A stretch of DNA of 13,608 nt from Deltaproteobacteria bacterium (GTDB taxonomy: Bacteria > Desulfobacterota > JADFXK01): the NCBI GenBank assembly GCA_015233295.1, contig JADFYC010000062.1:1-13608 (forward strand), in the 5' to 3' direction. The position numbers were made by a program, and so were the translations under genes. Positions 1 through 7,546 of this stretch are shown here, piece by piece. The notes beneath the pieces were generated by a model. It was given only the letters and a program-made list of their open reading frames with translations. It was not told the origin of the DNA and did not search any database. Each line of letters begins with the position of its first letter. The stretch's first letter is position 1.

Positions 1-1377
1 TAGTCCTCCATCCGGCGTCTTCAAGTTTTTCTTAATGAAATCAACGGCTCGGCTCGCGGCAACAGCATATGATTTATCCCCTAAGGCCTGAGCCCCTTTA
101 GCCATGGCGGCGATCATCAGACCATTCCAAGAAGTGATTATTTTGTCATCCTTTAGAGGATGAACCCGCTTGTCCCGGGCCGCGAACAATTTTTCCCGGG
201 CCGCCTCCAACCTGGATTCCAACTCCGTCGGGCTGATTCCGGCCAGTCGGGCAAAATCTGCGGCCGGGATGGGTATGTTGGGGATACTGCTGCCCTCCTC
301 AAAGTTGCCGGCGGAGGTGATATCGTAAAAACGGCAGTAAAGCCCCGCCTCTTCCCGACCCAAAACGGCTGCTACTTCTTCTGGCCGCCACACGTAAAAC
401 AGCCCTTCCCGGCCCAGGGTGTCCGCGTCTTCGGCTGAATAAAATCCCCCCTCCGGGTCGGTCATGTCGCGGATGACGTAGGTGAATATCTCCCTGGCCA
501 CCCGCGCATAGGTCTGATCGCCGGTGACCTGGTAGGCCTCCACGTATGCCATGGCCAACAGGGCCTGATCATAGAGCATTTTTTCAAAGTGCGGAACCAG
601 CCACTTTTCATCAACGGAGTACCGGTGGAAGCCAAGTCCGATCTGGTCGAATATACCGCCATGCCGCATCGCTTGCAGAGTTTTTTCCACCATCTTCAGG
701 GCTGACGGCATCTTATCCCGGTCATGCCGGCGCAACAGAAAGGTCATGTGATGGGGCGTGGGAAATTTGGGGGCCTGGCTGAATCCGCCCTGCTGGGGAT
801 CAAAAGCCGTGGTCAACTGATCATAAGCCCTGTTTAAGACCGATATGTCCATATCCGGCGGGGCGCCCAGGTCTTTTACCGGCTGGTTGACGGCCTGATT
901 GATGGCTTCGCAGGATTGGAGCACCCGGTTAGGTTCTTTTCTCCAGACATTATTAATCTGGGCAAGGACATCTAAGAATCCAGGCATCCCCATCCGGCTA
1001 AGCTTGGGGAAGTACGTCCCGGCATAAAAAGGTTTTTGATCCGGAGTCAAGAAGACGGTCAGGGGCCATCCACCCCGGCCGGTCAGGGCCTGGCAGACGA
1101 ACATGTAGATTTGATCCACATCCGGCCGCTCCTCCCGATCCACCTTAACGGACACGAAGTTCTTGTTTAAATAGTTGGCCACGTCAATATCTTCAAAGGA
1201 TTCGTGGGCCATCACGTGACACCAATGGCAGGTGGCGTAACCAATGGACAAAAAAACAGGTTTGTTTTCCTGTCTGGCTTTTTCAAAAGCCGAGTCAGAC
1301 CAGGGATACCAGTCTACCGGGTTATCCGCATGCTGAAGGAGATACGGGCTTTTTTCATGGGCTAATTGATTAGGCAT
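1..1377 (-). CDS. DUF255 / thioredoxin-fold protein (YyaL, spermatogenesis-associated protein 20 family), C-terminus cut by window edge
   Basis: The minus-strand frame is open from ATG at 1377 to base 1, giving 459 residues with no stop, so the gene continues off the left edge; family members are usually about 680-700 residues. The start is supported by a GGAGG about 6 nt upstream. The N-terminus shows the DUF255 (Thioredox_DsbH) hallmarks: HEKSPYLLQHADNPVDWYPW near residues 7-26, a CxxC redox pair at Cys50/Cys53 in the string CHWCHVM, then KVDREERPDVD and GGWPLTVFLTP. The part after about residue 190 (FDQIGLGFHRYSVD, PHFEKMLYDQALL, ITSWNGLMIAA) matches the alpha/alpha six-hairpin glycosidase-like region of the family. 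The cellular role of the family is not settled; thioredoxin-like redox activity is an inference from CxxC. It lies 47 bp downstream of the nitroreductase gene on the same strand and may be co-transcribed with it. Confidence 0.93.
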   Translation of the reverse strand, partial: MPNQLAHEKSPYLLQHADNPVDWYPWSDSAFEKARQENKPVFLSIGYATCHWCHVMAHESFEDIDVANYLNKNFVSVKVDREERPDVDQIYMFVCQALTGRGGWPLTVFLTPDQKPFYAGTYFPKLSRMGMPGFLDVLAQINNVWRKEPNRVLQSCEAINQAVNQPVKDLGAPPDMDISVLNRAYDQLTTAFDPQQGGFSQAPKFPTPHHMTFLLRRHDRDKMPSALKMVEKTLQAMRHGGIFDQIGLGFHRYSVDEKWLVPHFEKMLYDQALLAMAYVEAYQVTGDQTYARVAREIFTYVIRDMTDPEGGFYSAEDADTLGREGLFYVWRPEEVAAVLGREEAGLYCRFYDITSAGNFEEGSSIPNIPIPAADFARLAGISPTELESRLEAAREKLFAARDKRVHPLKDDKIITSWNGLMIAAMAKGAQALGDKSYAVAASRAVDFIKKNLKTPDGGL

Positions 1378-1424
1378 ATAGAGCCTCCATTGATTTTACC
1401 ACAATCCGAAACGACTTGCAGTCA

Positions 1425-2015
1425 CTAAACTCCAGGCTGATCGATGATCATTAACTCGTCCAGCCGCCGTTTAGGCACGTGAAGCCGGTCATCATCATCC
1501 AACCAGTAACGGACATCTTCCGCACCCGCGGCCATTTCCTCAGCCACAGGGTCTTCGTCCGGCGCTCCCAGAGCTACGACCAGCTTGGAGGTCAAATGCT
1601 CCGGCAAATGCAAAATTTCTTTTAACCGATCACGATCCGCCGAGGCAATTAGGCAGGTGCCCAGGCCGAACTTACCGGCTCCAAAACTGATAGCCGCGGC
1701 AGCCAGACCCACGTCCATCCCCACATCATAGGATTTGAGTCTGGTGTCCTGAAGAATAATGATATAGCCCATTGGCCGGTGTCCCTCTGGAGGATTCCGT
1801 TTGGGCGTGACATAAGCAGCCCAGCGCAAGGTCGAGAACACCTCAGCCAGACGATCGGGGTGCTTGACGACCAAGAATTTGAGCGGCTGAAAATTGGCTC
1901 CGGTCGGGCTTAACCTGGCCCCATTAACCAATTCGACCAAGACCTCGTCGGGAATCGGGTCAGGCTTGAATCGTCTGATAGACCGCCGCTTAATGATCGC
2001 GTCCATGACATCCAT
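1425..2015 (-). CDS. Nitroreductase-family FMN-dependent oxidoreductase
   Basis: This 196-residue protein has the length and order of the nitroreductase fold. RRSIRRF at residues 10-16 is the usual N-terminal FMN-phosphate-binding stretch, SPTGANFQP near 36-44 contacts flavin in the family, FGLGTCLIAS near 115-124 and VVALGAPDEDP near 146-156 are the C-terminal conserved strings. Members use FMN and NAD(P)H to reduce nitro groups, quinones, flavins or other acceptors; the substrate cannot be read from the sequence. It has no signal peptide and should be cytoplasmic. ATG at 2015 is preceded by AGGAG with a 10-nt spacer, slightly long; an in-frame ATG three codons later (2006) is the alternative. 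The DUF255 gene follows 47 bp downstream. Confidence 0.9.
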   Translation of the reverse strand: MDVMDAIIKRRSIRRFKPDPIPDEVLVELVNGARLSPTGANFQPLKFLVVKHPDRLAEVFSTLRWAAYVTPKRNPPEGHRPMGYIIILQDTRLKSYDVGMDVGLAAAAISFGAGKFGLGTCLIASADRDRLKEILHLPEHLTSKLVVALGAPDEDPVAEEMAAGAEDVRYWLDDDDRLHVPKRRLDELMIIDQPGV

Positions 2016-2106
2016 TAGTCCTTATCTCCTCTTTCCGTCAAAATTGAAATCTCATGTCCCCTGCCCTGCCGTCTACTCAATTCCGTTGAATTAAAGCAAC
2101 GGCGTT

Positions 2107-2218
2107 AAGATTTCTCGCTTCGCTCGAAATGACAGGTAGCTTTGCTCGAAATGACAGGTAAGTGGACCATCCTGAAGTACGATATAAATTTGTCATTCCG
2201 AGGGAAGCGAGGAATCTT
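2107..2218. repeat. Imperfect inverted repeat (28-bp arms), REP/MITE-like
   Basis: The left arm at 2107-2134 (begins aagatttctcgc, ends gaaatgaca) is the reverse complement of the right arm at 2191-2218 (begins tgtcattccgag, ends gaggaatctt) except for three mismatches. The arms are 56 bp apart. The string TGTCATTCCGAG...GAAGCGAGGAATCTT resembles a short repeat scattered through intergenic regions of many environmental bacterial genomes (general knowledge). Only this one copy pair is in the window, so dispersal in this genome is inferred. No transposase or target-site duplication was seen. Confidence 0.75.
2117..2160. repeat. 22-bp tandem duplication inside the inverted repeat
   Basis: Bases 2117-2138 and 2139-2160 are two adjacent 22-bp units that differ at one position only (c2121 versus t2143). 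Both contain gctcgaaatgacaggta. The duplication copies the inner end of the left arm of the inverted repeat, so it probably arose by slippage or by a nested partial insertion of the element. Confidence 0.8.
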
Positions 2219-2550
2219 ATCACATCCGAGCCTCATACTTTCTTGAAAAAGAGTAATCTCCGGCGCAAACCACCATAACTTATTATATTACCCTGAACCG
2301 GGAAAGAACAAAAGGAAAAAATTAACGAACAAGGCAAATTTTCCCAAAAAGCCGGCCGGAGGAATCTAATCGGCCTGCTCGCGAAGATGTGGCCTACAGG
2401 CGATTTAGCTTGCAAACAAACTCCAATGCTCATAAGATTAAAAGGAGCTGTTGCCGATGGTTTGCCGGCAGGTCGGCCGCATCCCCAGGCGAAACGCTTT
2501 TCCGGCTGACATAACTTCATAATGGCCGATGTCAAACAAAGGAATCAGGC

Positions 2551-3075
2551 ATGGACAGGAAGATATCCCTGGTAGATATCATCGAGAAGTGGACGCGGGC
2601 TTTTCCCGGCATGGGCGGTTATCTTGACCGGGAACGCAGCCGGGAGCTAGATAAGCGAATCAGGACTACCTTGGCGGCAGAACTGGATGCGCAGAAAGAG
2701 GTTATCGAAAACGTCATATCTGAAATCGTGAACCAGGGGCGGTTGACCGGTCTAGGCCGGTTAGGAAAAATCACAAGTAAAATGGCCCGGCTGGCGGACA
2801 CCATCCGCTTTGCCCCGTATGGTTATTCCGGAGCATTTGACCCCGTCAAGGTAGATGGGGAACGGCTGGCCGCAGTGTATACCTTTGACCTGGGATTGAA
2901 AGCGGATCTGGCCGGACTGACCGGGCTGGTGTCAGAGATAGCCGCAGCAGGTGAACAGGCGGGTGATAAAGTAGTCGCGTTGGACAAACAACTCAATGAG
3001 ATTGACGAAAAGTTCAAGCAACGAGGTGCGATTTTAACCTCGGCCGGAGGAGCGGATAGTGGGCCTGGCAATTGA
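2551..3075 (+). CDS. Hypothetical helical protein upstream of SPFH/zinc-ribbon gene
   Basis: I do not recognise this 174-residue protein. It has no signal peptide or membrane segment and should be soluble. Residues 27-60 are charged and alternating, as in a long helix; residues 63-90 are basic and glycine-containing (GRLTGLGRLGKITSKMARL); around 87-110 there is a distinctive RFAPYGYSGAFDP followed by ERLAAVYTFDLGL; residues 118-156 again look helical or coiled-coil. The last residues (SAGGADSGPGN) look disordered and lie over the ribosome-binding site of the next gene. ATG at 2551 has an AAAGGA about 8 nt upstream. Its stop overlaps the next start by 17 bp, so the two are almost surely co-translated, and it may be a partner of the SPFH protein. 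That role is inference. Confidence 0.85.
   Translation: MDRKISLVDIIEKWTRAFPGMGGYLDRERSRELDKRIRTTLAAELDAQKEVIENVISEIVNQGRLTGLGRLGKITSKMARLADTIRFAPYGYSGAFDPVKVDGERLAAVYTFDLGLKADLAGLTGLVSEIAAAGEQAGDKVVALDKQLNEIDEKFKQRGAILTSAGGADSGPGN
3046..3052 (+). promoter_or_regulatory. Shine-Dalgarno site fixing the GTG start of the SPFH gene
   Basis: GGAGGAG at 3046-3052 stands 6 nt before GTG at 3059. It lies inside the last codons of the preceding gene, which ends at 3075. This strong site supports the GTG start and translational coupling of the two genes. Confidence 0.7.
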
Positions 3076-4189
3076 GATACTAGAATGGTTTGACGAGACC
3101 GGGGAGGAAATGGTCCATCGCATCCCGGAGGCCGGTTCGACGGATATCAAGATGGGGGCCCAGGTGGTGGTGCGGGAGAACCAGGCTGCGGTCTTTTTCC
3201 GGGACGGTAAGGCCTATGATGTGTTGGGTCCGGGCCGTCACACCCTGACCACCCTGAATATCCCGGTGTTGACCCGAGCCTTAGCCCTACCATACGGTTT
3301 TAAAAGCCCTTTCCGAGCCGAGGTATATTTTACCAATCTGAAAGTCTACCCAAACCTCAAGTGGGGCACAGCCGAACCGGTGGCCTTTCGGGATTCCGAA
3401 TTGGGTGTTGTCCGGCTCCGCGGGTTCGGCATTTATACCATGCGGATTATTCAGCCTATTTTGTTCATTAATACCTTGGTGGGAACCCGAGGGATTCTGG
3501 ATACTAATGGAATATCCGGGTATCTTAGAGAAGTAATCGTGTCCCGGCTGAATGATCTGCTGGGAGAACTCCTAACTTCCGTATTCGATTTACCCAAGCT
3601 CTATGATGAACTGGGCGTAGCACTGAAATCCCGGGCCAGTGATGACTTTAATCGCTACGGCATTGCCTTGACCGACTTGTTTATCAACTCCATCACTCCT
3701 CCTGAAGAAGTTCAGAAGATGATCGATGAGAAGTCGGGAATGAAGGCCGTGGGAGATATGAATCAGTTCATGCGGTTCAAGGCGGCCAAGGCCCTGGGTG
3801 ACGCGGCCCGAGGCGGTGGCGGCAGTGGTACCGGCGCAGCAAACGGCATGGGGGTCGGGTTAGGCGCCGGACTGGGGATGATGATTCCTCAAATACTCAG
3901 GGGCGCCTTGGATGGCCAGACTGACCAGAGTCCCACCGTGGTCGGGAGTACCTGTCCAAAATGCCATTCCTCGATTCCGTCCGGAGCCCGGTTTTGCCCT
4001 AATTGCGGTGACCAAATAGTCAAGTTTAATAAATGCCCCCAGTGCGGTAAAACCCTGCCGCCGGAAGCTAAATTTTGCATGATGTGCGGCGCCAAACTGG
4101 AGAAACCGCAAAATCGTTGCCCTGACTGTGGAACGCCTGTGCTGCCGGAAGCCAGATTCTGCAATAACTGCGGGGCAAAAATGAAATAA
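3059..4189 (+). CDS. SPFH/Band-7 domain protein with three C-terminal zinc ribbons (virion-core-protein/YdjI-like)
   Basis: The 376-residue protein has an SPFH-type N-terminal part (about 15-245): MGAQVVVRENQAAVFFRDGK (32-51), LGPGRHTLTT (56-65), then GFGIYTMRI and TDLFINSITPPEEVQKMI (205-222), the pattern of the YdjI-like Band_7_1 subgroup. A glycine-rich linker follows (250-275; GGGGSGTGAANGMGVG). The C-terminus carries three zinc ribbons, each two CxxC knuckles ten residues apart: Cys299/302 with 313/316, Cys326/329 with 340/343, Cys354/357 with 368/371. No transmembrane helix precedes the SPFH part, so membrane association would be peripheral. In Bacillus the related YdjI acts with a PspA-type membrane-stress system (family knowledge); no PspA homologue is visible here. 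GTG at 3059 is chosen for its strong GGAGGAG. No clear terminator is seen in the 54 bp before the convergent kinase gene. Confidence 0.92.
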   Translation: MGLAIEILEWFDETGEEMVHRIPEAGSTDIKMGAQVVVRENQAAVFFRDGKAYDVLGPGRHTLTTLNIPVLTRALALPYGFKSPFRAEVYFTNLKVYPNLKWGTAEPVAFRDSELGVVRLRGFGIYTMRIIQPILFINTLVGTRGILDTNGISGYLREVIVSRLNDLLGELLTSVFDLPKLYDELGVALKSRASDDFNRYGIALTDLFINSITPPEEVQKMIDEKSGMKAVGDMNQFMRFKAAKALGDAARGGGGSGTGAANGMGVGLGAGLGMMIPQILRGALDGQTDQSPTVVGSTCPKCHSSIPSGARFCPNCGDQIVKFNKCPQCGKTLPPEAKFCMMCGAKLEKPQNRCPDCGTPVLPEARFCNNCGAKMK

Positions 4190-4243
4190 CCGCCTGTCTT
4201 GAATTTGGATGGATAAATCCGGATTAGTCGGATAAAGCATGGA

Positions 4244-4885
4244 TTACTCCTGGCCTTCCATAACAGGCTTGAATTCAATAATTATCTCCGTACCCCTGGA
4301 TCGATTAACCTTCATCCGACCTCCAATTTGATTGATTAATACTCCAACCAACTCCAAACCCAGGGTATTGGGATTAACTACATCCACGTCCTCCGGAAGT
4401 CCCACGCCATCATCTTTAACCCTTAAGGTCATCAATGTTTCGGCTGATTGCCCCATGGTGACTTCGAGTGTTCCTTGGACATTGCCTGGGAAGGCGTACT
4501 TTAGGCAATTGGAAACCAGTTCATTGCAGATAAGGGCGCAGGGGATGGCCTGGGTTATGGTCAGGTGGACGCCCGGGGCTTTAATCAAGGTGCAGATATG
4601 TTTGTCCTGGCAGGCATATAGGTCGCACAAATGTTCCACCAAACGCATCAGATGTGTTTCCATGTCGATCGAGTCGAATCTCTTGCTTTGATACAATTGG
4701 CTGTGCACGATAGCCATAGAATGGATTCTAGACTGGGCGTCCCGCAGGAGATTTCGACACTCTTGGGTCCGGCATTTCATCCCACTCAACTCCAGAAGAC
4801 CGGACATGATCTGGAGGTTATTCTTGACCCGGTGTGGATTTCTCTTAGCAAAGTGACCTTTTCGTTGAGAGAAGCCCGAATGCAT
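4244..4885 (-). CDS. C-terminal half of frameshifted sensor kinase (HisKA_2 plus HATPase_c)
   Basis: This frame carries the histidine kinase core of the gene whose N-terminal half is the frame ending at 4786. True homology begins at HRVKNNLQIMSGLLEL (about base 4836); the 17 residues before it (from ATG at 4885) are an out-of-frame shadow of the upstream half. HRVKNNLQ is the HisKA_2/HWE-like dimerisation and phosphoacceptor signature. The ATPase domain follows with N-box NELVSNCLKYAFPG, G1 box VKDDGVGLPEDVD, G2-like LGLELVGVLINQIGG and GTEIIIEF near the C-terminus. The ORF is 213 codons and ends with TAA at 4244, 54 bp from the convergent SPFH gene. As separate products, this half would lack its own start signal: no clear Shine-Dalgarno precedes 4885. 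Read through the frameshift, the two halves give a 650-residue kinase. Confidence 0.8.
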   Translation of the reverse strand: MHSGFSQRKGHFAKRNPHRVKNNLQIMSGLLELSGMKCRTQECRNLLRDAQSRIHSMAIVHSQLYQSKRFDSIDMETHLMRLVEHLCDLYACQDKHICTLIKAPGVHLTITQAIPCALICNELVSNCLKYAFPGNVQGTLEVTMGQSAETLMTLRVKDDGVGLPEDVDVVNPNTLGLELVGVLINQIGGRMKVNRSRGTEIIIEFKPVMEGQE

Positions 4886-6195
4886 TCCTCTTTCAGCTTA
4901 GTTTCGGTGACATCACTGATGCAAGCCACAAACCCTTTTAGCACGCTCCCATCTCCGAAATCCGGCAGGTAAGTCCCGCTAACATAGCGGAGGCCAAATC
5001 TGGGATGGATTATCTTGGTCTCGAATTGAACCCGTTTCCCGGATAATGCCTCCTCAATATGAGGTTGAAAATATTTATAAATATTTTCAGGCAGAAATTC
5101 CCTGACGCTTTTTCCGGTTATCTTGTCGAGTGAGTCACCGGCCCATTCCTGGTAGGCGCTATTATTAAAGAGATACCTTTGGTTACTGTCGATATAAGCC
5201 ACGAGTGTGGGTAGGGCGTTGGTTATCATCCGCAACTGGGTTTCGCTTTGGCGCAAAGCTTCTTCGGCTCGTTTGCGACCGGTAATGTCTGTGCCGAACA
5301 CGGCGAATCGAGCTACTTTGCCCTGCCGGTCAACCACGGGATGAATTGTGACATCAAAGAATCGCCCCAGATACTCTTTTTCGAAATGCACAGAGTCTCC
5401 CGGACATATCCCTTTTTGATCTTGCCCGGTGAAGTGCTTAATCAAACATATCGGAAAACACTCTTCCAACCGTCGCCCGACGAGTTCTTCGGCCTTTTCT
5501 TCCAAAAGCCGTGCCCCGACTTGGTTAACCGCGATAATGACGCCGGCGGTGTCCGTCAAGACTGCCGCGGCGGGGGACGCGTTCAGGAGGGCCCGGGCCG
5601 TTTCTTCACTCTCTCTTAAGCGTTCCGCTTGGCTGGATTCATTCAATTGACTGGTTCTATCTTCCGTCTTTCGTTCCGTCTCGGAACATAACCGCTTAAG
5701 CGCTTCTTCAGCCTGTTCCCTTCTGGTAATCTCAATCTGTAATTCTGCATTCGACGCTTCCAACTCAGCCGTCCGTTTCTCAATCAGCCCTTCCAGATGG
5801 TTCCGGTATTTTTTAAAATGTTCACCCTGATCTATCTTGCTTAGAACGACTTCAACCGCCACTTTAAGTTCAAATTCATTGATTGGTTTTACGATGAATC
5901 CATCTGGTTGCGCGTTTTTGATCCTCTCTAAGACGTGATCATCCGCATGACCGCTCATGAATATTATCGGAGTGTTAAGTTCACCTTTGATTATTTCGGA
6001 GGCGTCAAGGCCGTCTAAGCCGCCCGGCATGACGATGTCCATCAACATCAAGTCGGGTTTGAAGTTTCTGGCCAATTCCACGGCCTTTTCTCCCGACGCG
6101 GCAGTTCCGACCACCTGATGACCAAAGGTCTCCAAACGCTTTTTCAACTGCATGATCAAAACGGCTTCATCGTCGGCAAGTAAGATCCTGGCCAT
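4786..6195 (-). CDS. N-terminal half of frameshifted hybrid kinase (receiver-PAS-PAS)
   Basis: The 469-residue frame starts with a receiver domain (1-115): acidic pair Asp8/Asp9, phosphoacceptor Asp53 in LMLMDIVMPG, Ser81 in FMSGHADD, Lys103 in VKP, all intact. A charged coiled coil follows (about 118-190; EKRTAELEASNAELQIEI). Two PAS domains come next: about 192-312, ending FGTDITGRKRAEEALRQSE, and about 315-440, ending ACISDVTETKLKEE. The true kinase sequence continues to LLREIH at residue 454; the last 15 residues are out of frame because one base is missing at about 4834. The missing base restores His-His-Arg-Val-Lys. It should be cytoplasmic, since no membrane segment is seen. ATG at 6195 is preceded by GAGG about 7 nt upstream. 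Ligand and partner are unknown; it follows the exporter operon by 127 bp, with a possible promoter of its own. Confidence 0.85.
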   Translation of the reverse strand: MARILLADDEAVLIMQLKKRLETFGHQVVGTAASGEKAVELARNFKPDLMLMDIVMPGGLDGLDASEIIKGELNTPIIFMSGHADDHVLERIKNAQPDGFIVKPINEFELKVAVEVVLSKIDQGEHFKKYRNHLEGLIEKRTAELEASNAELQIEITRREQAEEALKRLCSETERKTEDRTSQLNESSQAERLRESEETARALLNASPAAAVLTDTAGVIIAVNQVGARLLEEKAEELVGRRLEECFPICLIKHFTGQDQKGICPGDSVHFEKEYLGRFFDVTIHPVVDRQGKVARFAVFGTDITGRKRAEEALRQSETQLRMITNALPTLVAYIDSNQRYLFNNSAYQEWAGDSLDKITGKSVREFLPENIYKYFQPHIEEALSGKRVQFETKIIHPRFGLRYVSGTYLPDFGDGSVLKGFVACISDVTETKLKEECIRASLNEKVTLLREIHTGSRITSRSCPVFWS

Positions 6196-6259
6196 TTATT
6201 TCCTCAGGGGTAGACACTAAAGTTGTAATAAGCTGATATTAATTATGTTCTAATCTTAA

Positions 6260-6265
6260 ATTATA
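6260..6265 (-). promoter_or_regulatory. Possible -10 element (TATAAT) for the hybrid kinase gene
   Basis: On the minus strand a perfect TATAAT lies about 65 bp before the kinase start, in a locally AT-rich stretch (6225-6275) that contrasts with the surrounding genes. No good -35 hexamer is seen 16-18 bp upstream, so this is weak. It would let the kinase be transcribed apart from the exporter genes. Confidence 0.25.
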
Positions 6266-6322
6266 GATTCAAGAGTTGGATTGCCATCTCTCTTGGGATA
6301 TCAGGGTCAAGCTGTCTCCCGG

Positions 6323-7546
6323 TCACGCCCGAATGACATCCACCGGCTGGATAGTCAAGGCTTTTTGGGCCGGATAGATCCCGCCCATCATGCCCACGGC
6401 CAGAGATGCAACAAAAGAAAAGACAAAGCCGGCCGGTGAAATTGTGACCGGTAGGTCGAAAGACGTTAGAGCCACCAGACTGATAACCACTCCGGCTACT
6501 ACCCCTACGGCGCTCCCGGCGAAGGAAATAAAGGAAGACTCCATCAAGAATTGAAAGACGATGTCCCTCCGCTTAGACCCTACCGCCCGTCTGATGCCGA
6601 TTTCCAGCCTCCGTTCGCTGACCATCAAAATCATGATGGACAATATGCCCAGGCTGCCGATCAAAAAGGAAATGGTAGCCGCAATAGCGCCCAGGACATT
6701 TACAGCATTCATCGCTTGAGTCTTGAGAGCCATGACGTCTTTAAGATCAATAACGGTAAAATCGTCTTTTTGCCCCGGCTTTATTTTGTGCCGTTTTCGC
6801 AAGATGTTTTTCATTTCCTCGGTTGCGGAGTCAATGACTTGACCACCCATCGCGGTTACGTAGACGGCGCTGATGAAATCATGATTGACCAGTCGTTTGA
6901 GGAACGTGTTTAGCGGAATAAACACCTGGTTATCTTGGTCCAGGCCGGACAGGTCGGCCCCCTTCTCTTCCATCACGCCGATGACCTCAAAGGGTACCCG
7001 TTGGATCAGGATTGTTTTTCCATAGGGATCCTTATCCCCAAAGAGCTTTTGGACCACCTTCGCCCCCAGCATCACGACCCGTCGGGAACTACTGTCGTCG
7101 GCCTCAGAGATAAATCGTCCTTGGGCCGTTTGAAAGTTTCTGACCGTAGCGAAATTGGGCGCTATCCCGTTGACCAGAATCGAGTTCAGGATGAGTTGCC
7201 CGGCCCTGAGATTAAATGTTTTGTTGCTTGACGGTGAGGTATCCTTAATGAAACGCGAGCCGGCCAACAAGGCGACCGCGTCCGCAGGCTTGAGAGTGGT
7301 GGCGTCACTCAGCAATCTTATCCCAGTGGCATGTTTGAGGACCTGTCCGCTTCGTACTATGATCAGGTCCTGGCCTAGTTTGGCCACCTCCAGTTCGGTT
7401 TTCTTGATTAATGAGGACGACAAGTTAGACACAACAATGAGAGATACCGTCCCCAGAAAAACCCCCATGATGGCCAAAGCCGACCTGAGCTTAAAATTTT
7501 GGTGTGACTCCATGGCCATGGTCAGGTTGAGCAGTATCCTCCTCAT
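6323..7546 (-). CDS. MacB/FtsX-type ABC transporter permease (second)
   Basis: This 407-residue protein has the MacB layout: a first membrane segment near 25-48 (LAIMGVFLGTVSLIVVSNLS), a large periplasmic MacB_PCD domain, and three C-terminal segments near 283-310, 335-360 and 372-395. The periplasmic motif GKTILIQRVPFEVIGVMEEKG and the cytosolic coupling stretch ERRLEIGIRRAVGSKRRDI are typical. It ends in IQPVDVIRA, the usual FtsX-family tail. It forms the membrane channel or mechanotransmission half of a type VII ABC exporter with the adjacent ATPase, probably as a heterodimer with the other permease. Its ATG overlaps the TGA of that gene by 4 bp (ATGA at 7543-7546), so it depends on translational coupling; no strong Shine-Dalgarno is seen. 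Confidence 0.9.
   Translation of the reverse strand: MRRILLNLTMAMESHQNFKLRSALAIMGVFLGTVSLIVVSNLSSSLIKKTELEVAKLGQDLIIVRSGQVLKHATGIRLLSDATTLKPADAVALLAGSRFIKDTSPSSNKTFNLRAGQLILNSILVNGIAPNFATVRNFQTAQGRFISEADDSSSRRVVMLGAKVVQKLFGDKDPYGKTILIQRVPFEVIGVMEEKGADLSGLDQDNQVFIPLNTFLKRLVNHDFISAVYVTAMGGQVIDSATEEMKNILRKRHKIKPGQKDDFTVIDLKDVMALKTQAMNAVNVLGAIAATISFLIGSLGILSIMILMVSERRLEIGIRRAVGSKRRDIVFQFLMESSFISFAGSAVGVVAGVVISLVALTSFDLPVTISPAGFVFSFVASLAVGMMGGIYPAQKALTIQPVDVIRA

Larger units (their letters stand above)
2016..2550. other. Gene-free stretch between divergent genes, with repeats and a hairpin-prone segment
   Basis: This 535-bp region separates the leftward nitroreductase gene from the rightward 174-aa gene, so both promoters should lie in it, but I see no convincing -35/-10 pair. 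It holds an inverted repeat with a tandem duplication (2107-2218), an A-rich tract near 2290-2350, and a GC-rich part (about 2355-2510) with several short stems: gcctg 2373-2377 with caggc 2397-2401, ctcc 2421-2424 with ggag 2444-2447, gccgg 2464-2468 with ccggc 2502-2506, and an inner GCG-AAA-CGC hairpin. It does not fit any riboswitch consensus I could recall. A 100-codon minus-strand frame at 2233-2535 crosses it, but its composition looks non-coding. Confidence 0.6.

Noticed and set aside
2107..2218. CRISPR array
   Set aside because: There are only two adjacent 22-bp units without spacers plus one inverted copy; this is not a repeat-spacer pattern.
2355..2515. c-di-GMP-I, ZTP, moco or fluoride riboswitch upstream of the 174-aa gene
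   Set aside because: Only short pieces resemble parts of a consensus; the required core elements are missing or out of order.
2233..2535. 100-codon minus-strand frame in the gap
   Set aside because: Its translation is rich in Pro, Arg, Cys and Phe with no domain-like pattern, it covers hairpins and an A/T tract, and it would occupy the promoter region of the 174-aa gene. It is treated as non-coding.
3860..4278. Two minus-strand frames of about 126-129 codons opposite the zinc-ribbon part
   Set aside because: They are antisense shadows of the Cys-rich SPFH C-terminus and overlap each other in different frames.
4830..4840. Programmed ribosomal frameshift in the kinase
   Set aside because: No slippery heptamer or downstream pseudoknot is apparent at the site; a one-base loss explains it more simply.
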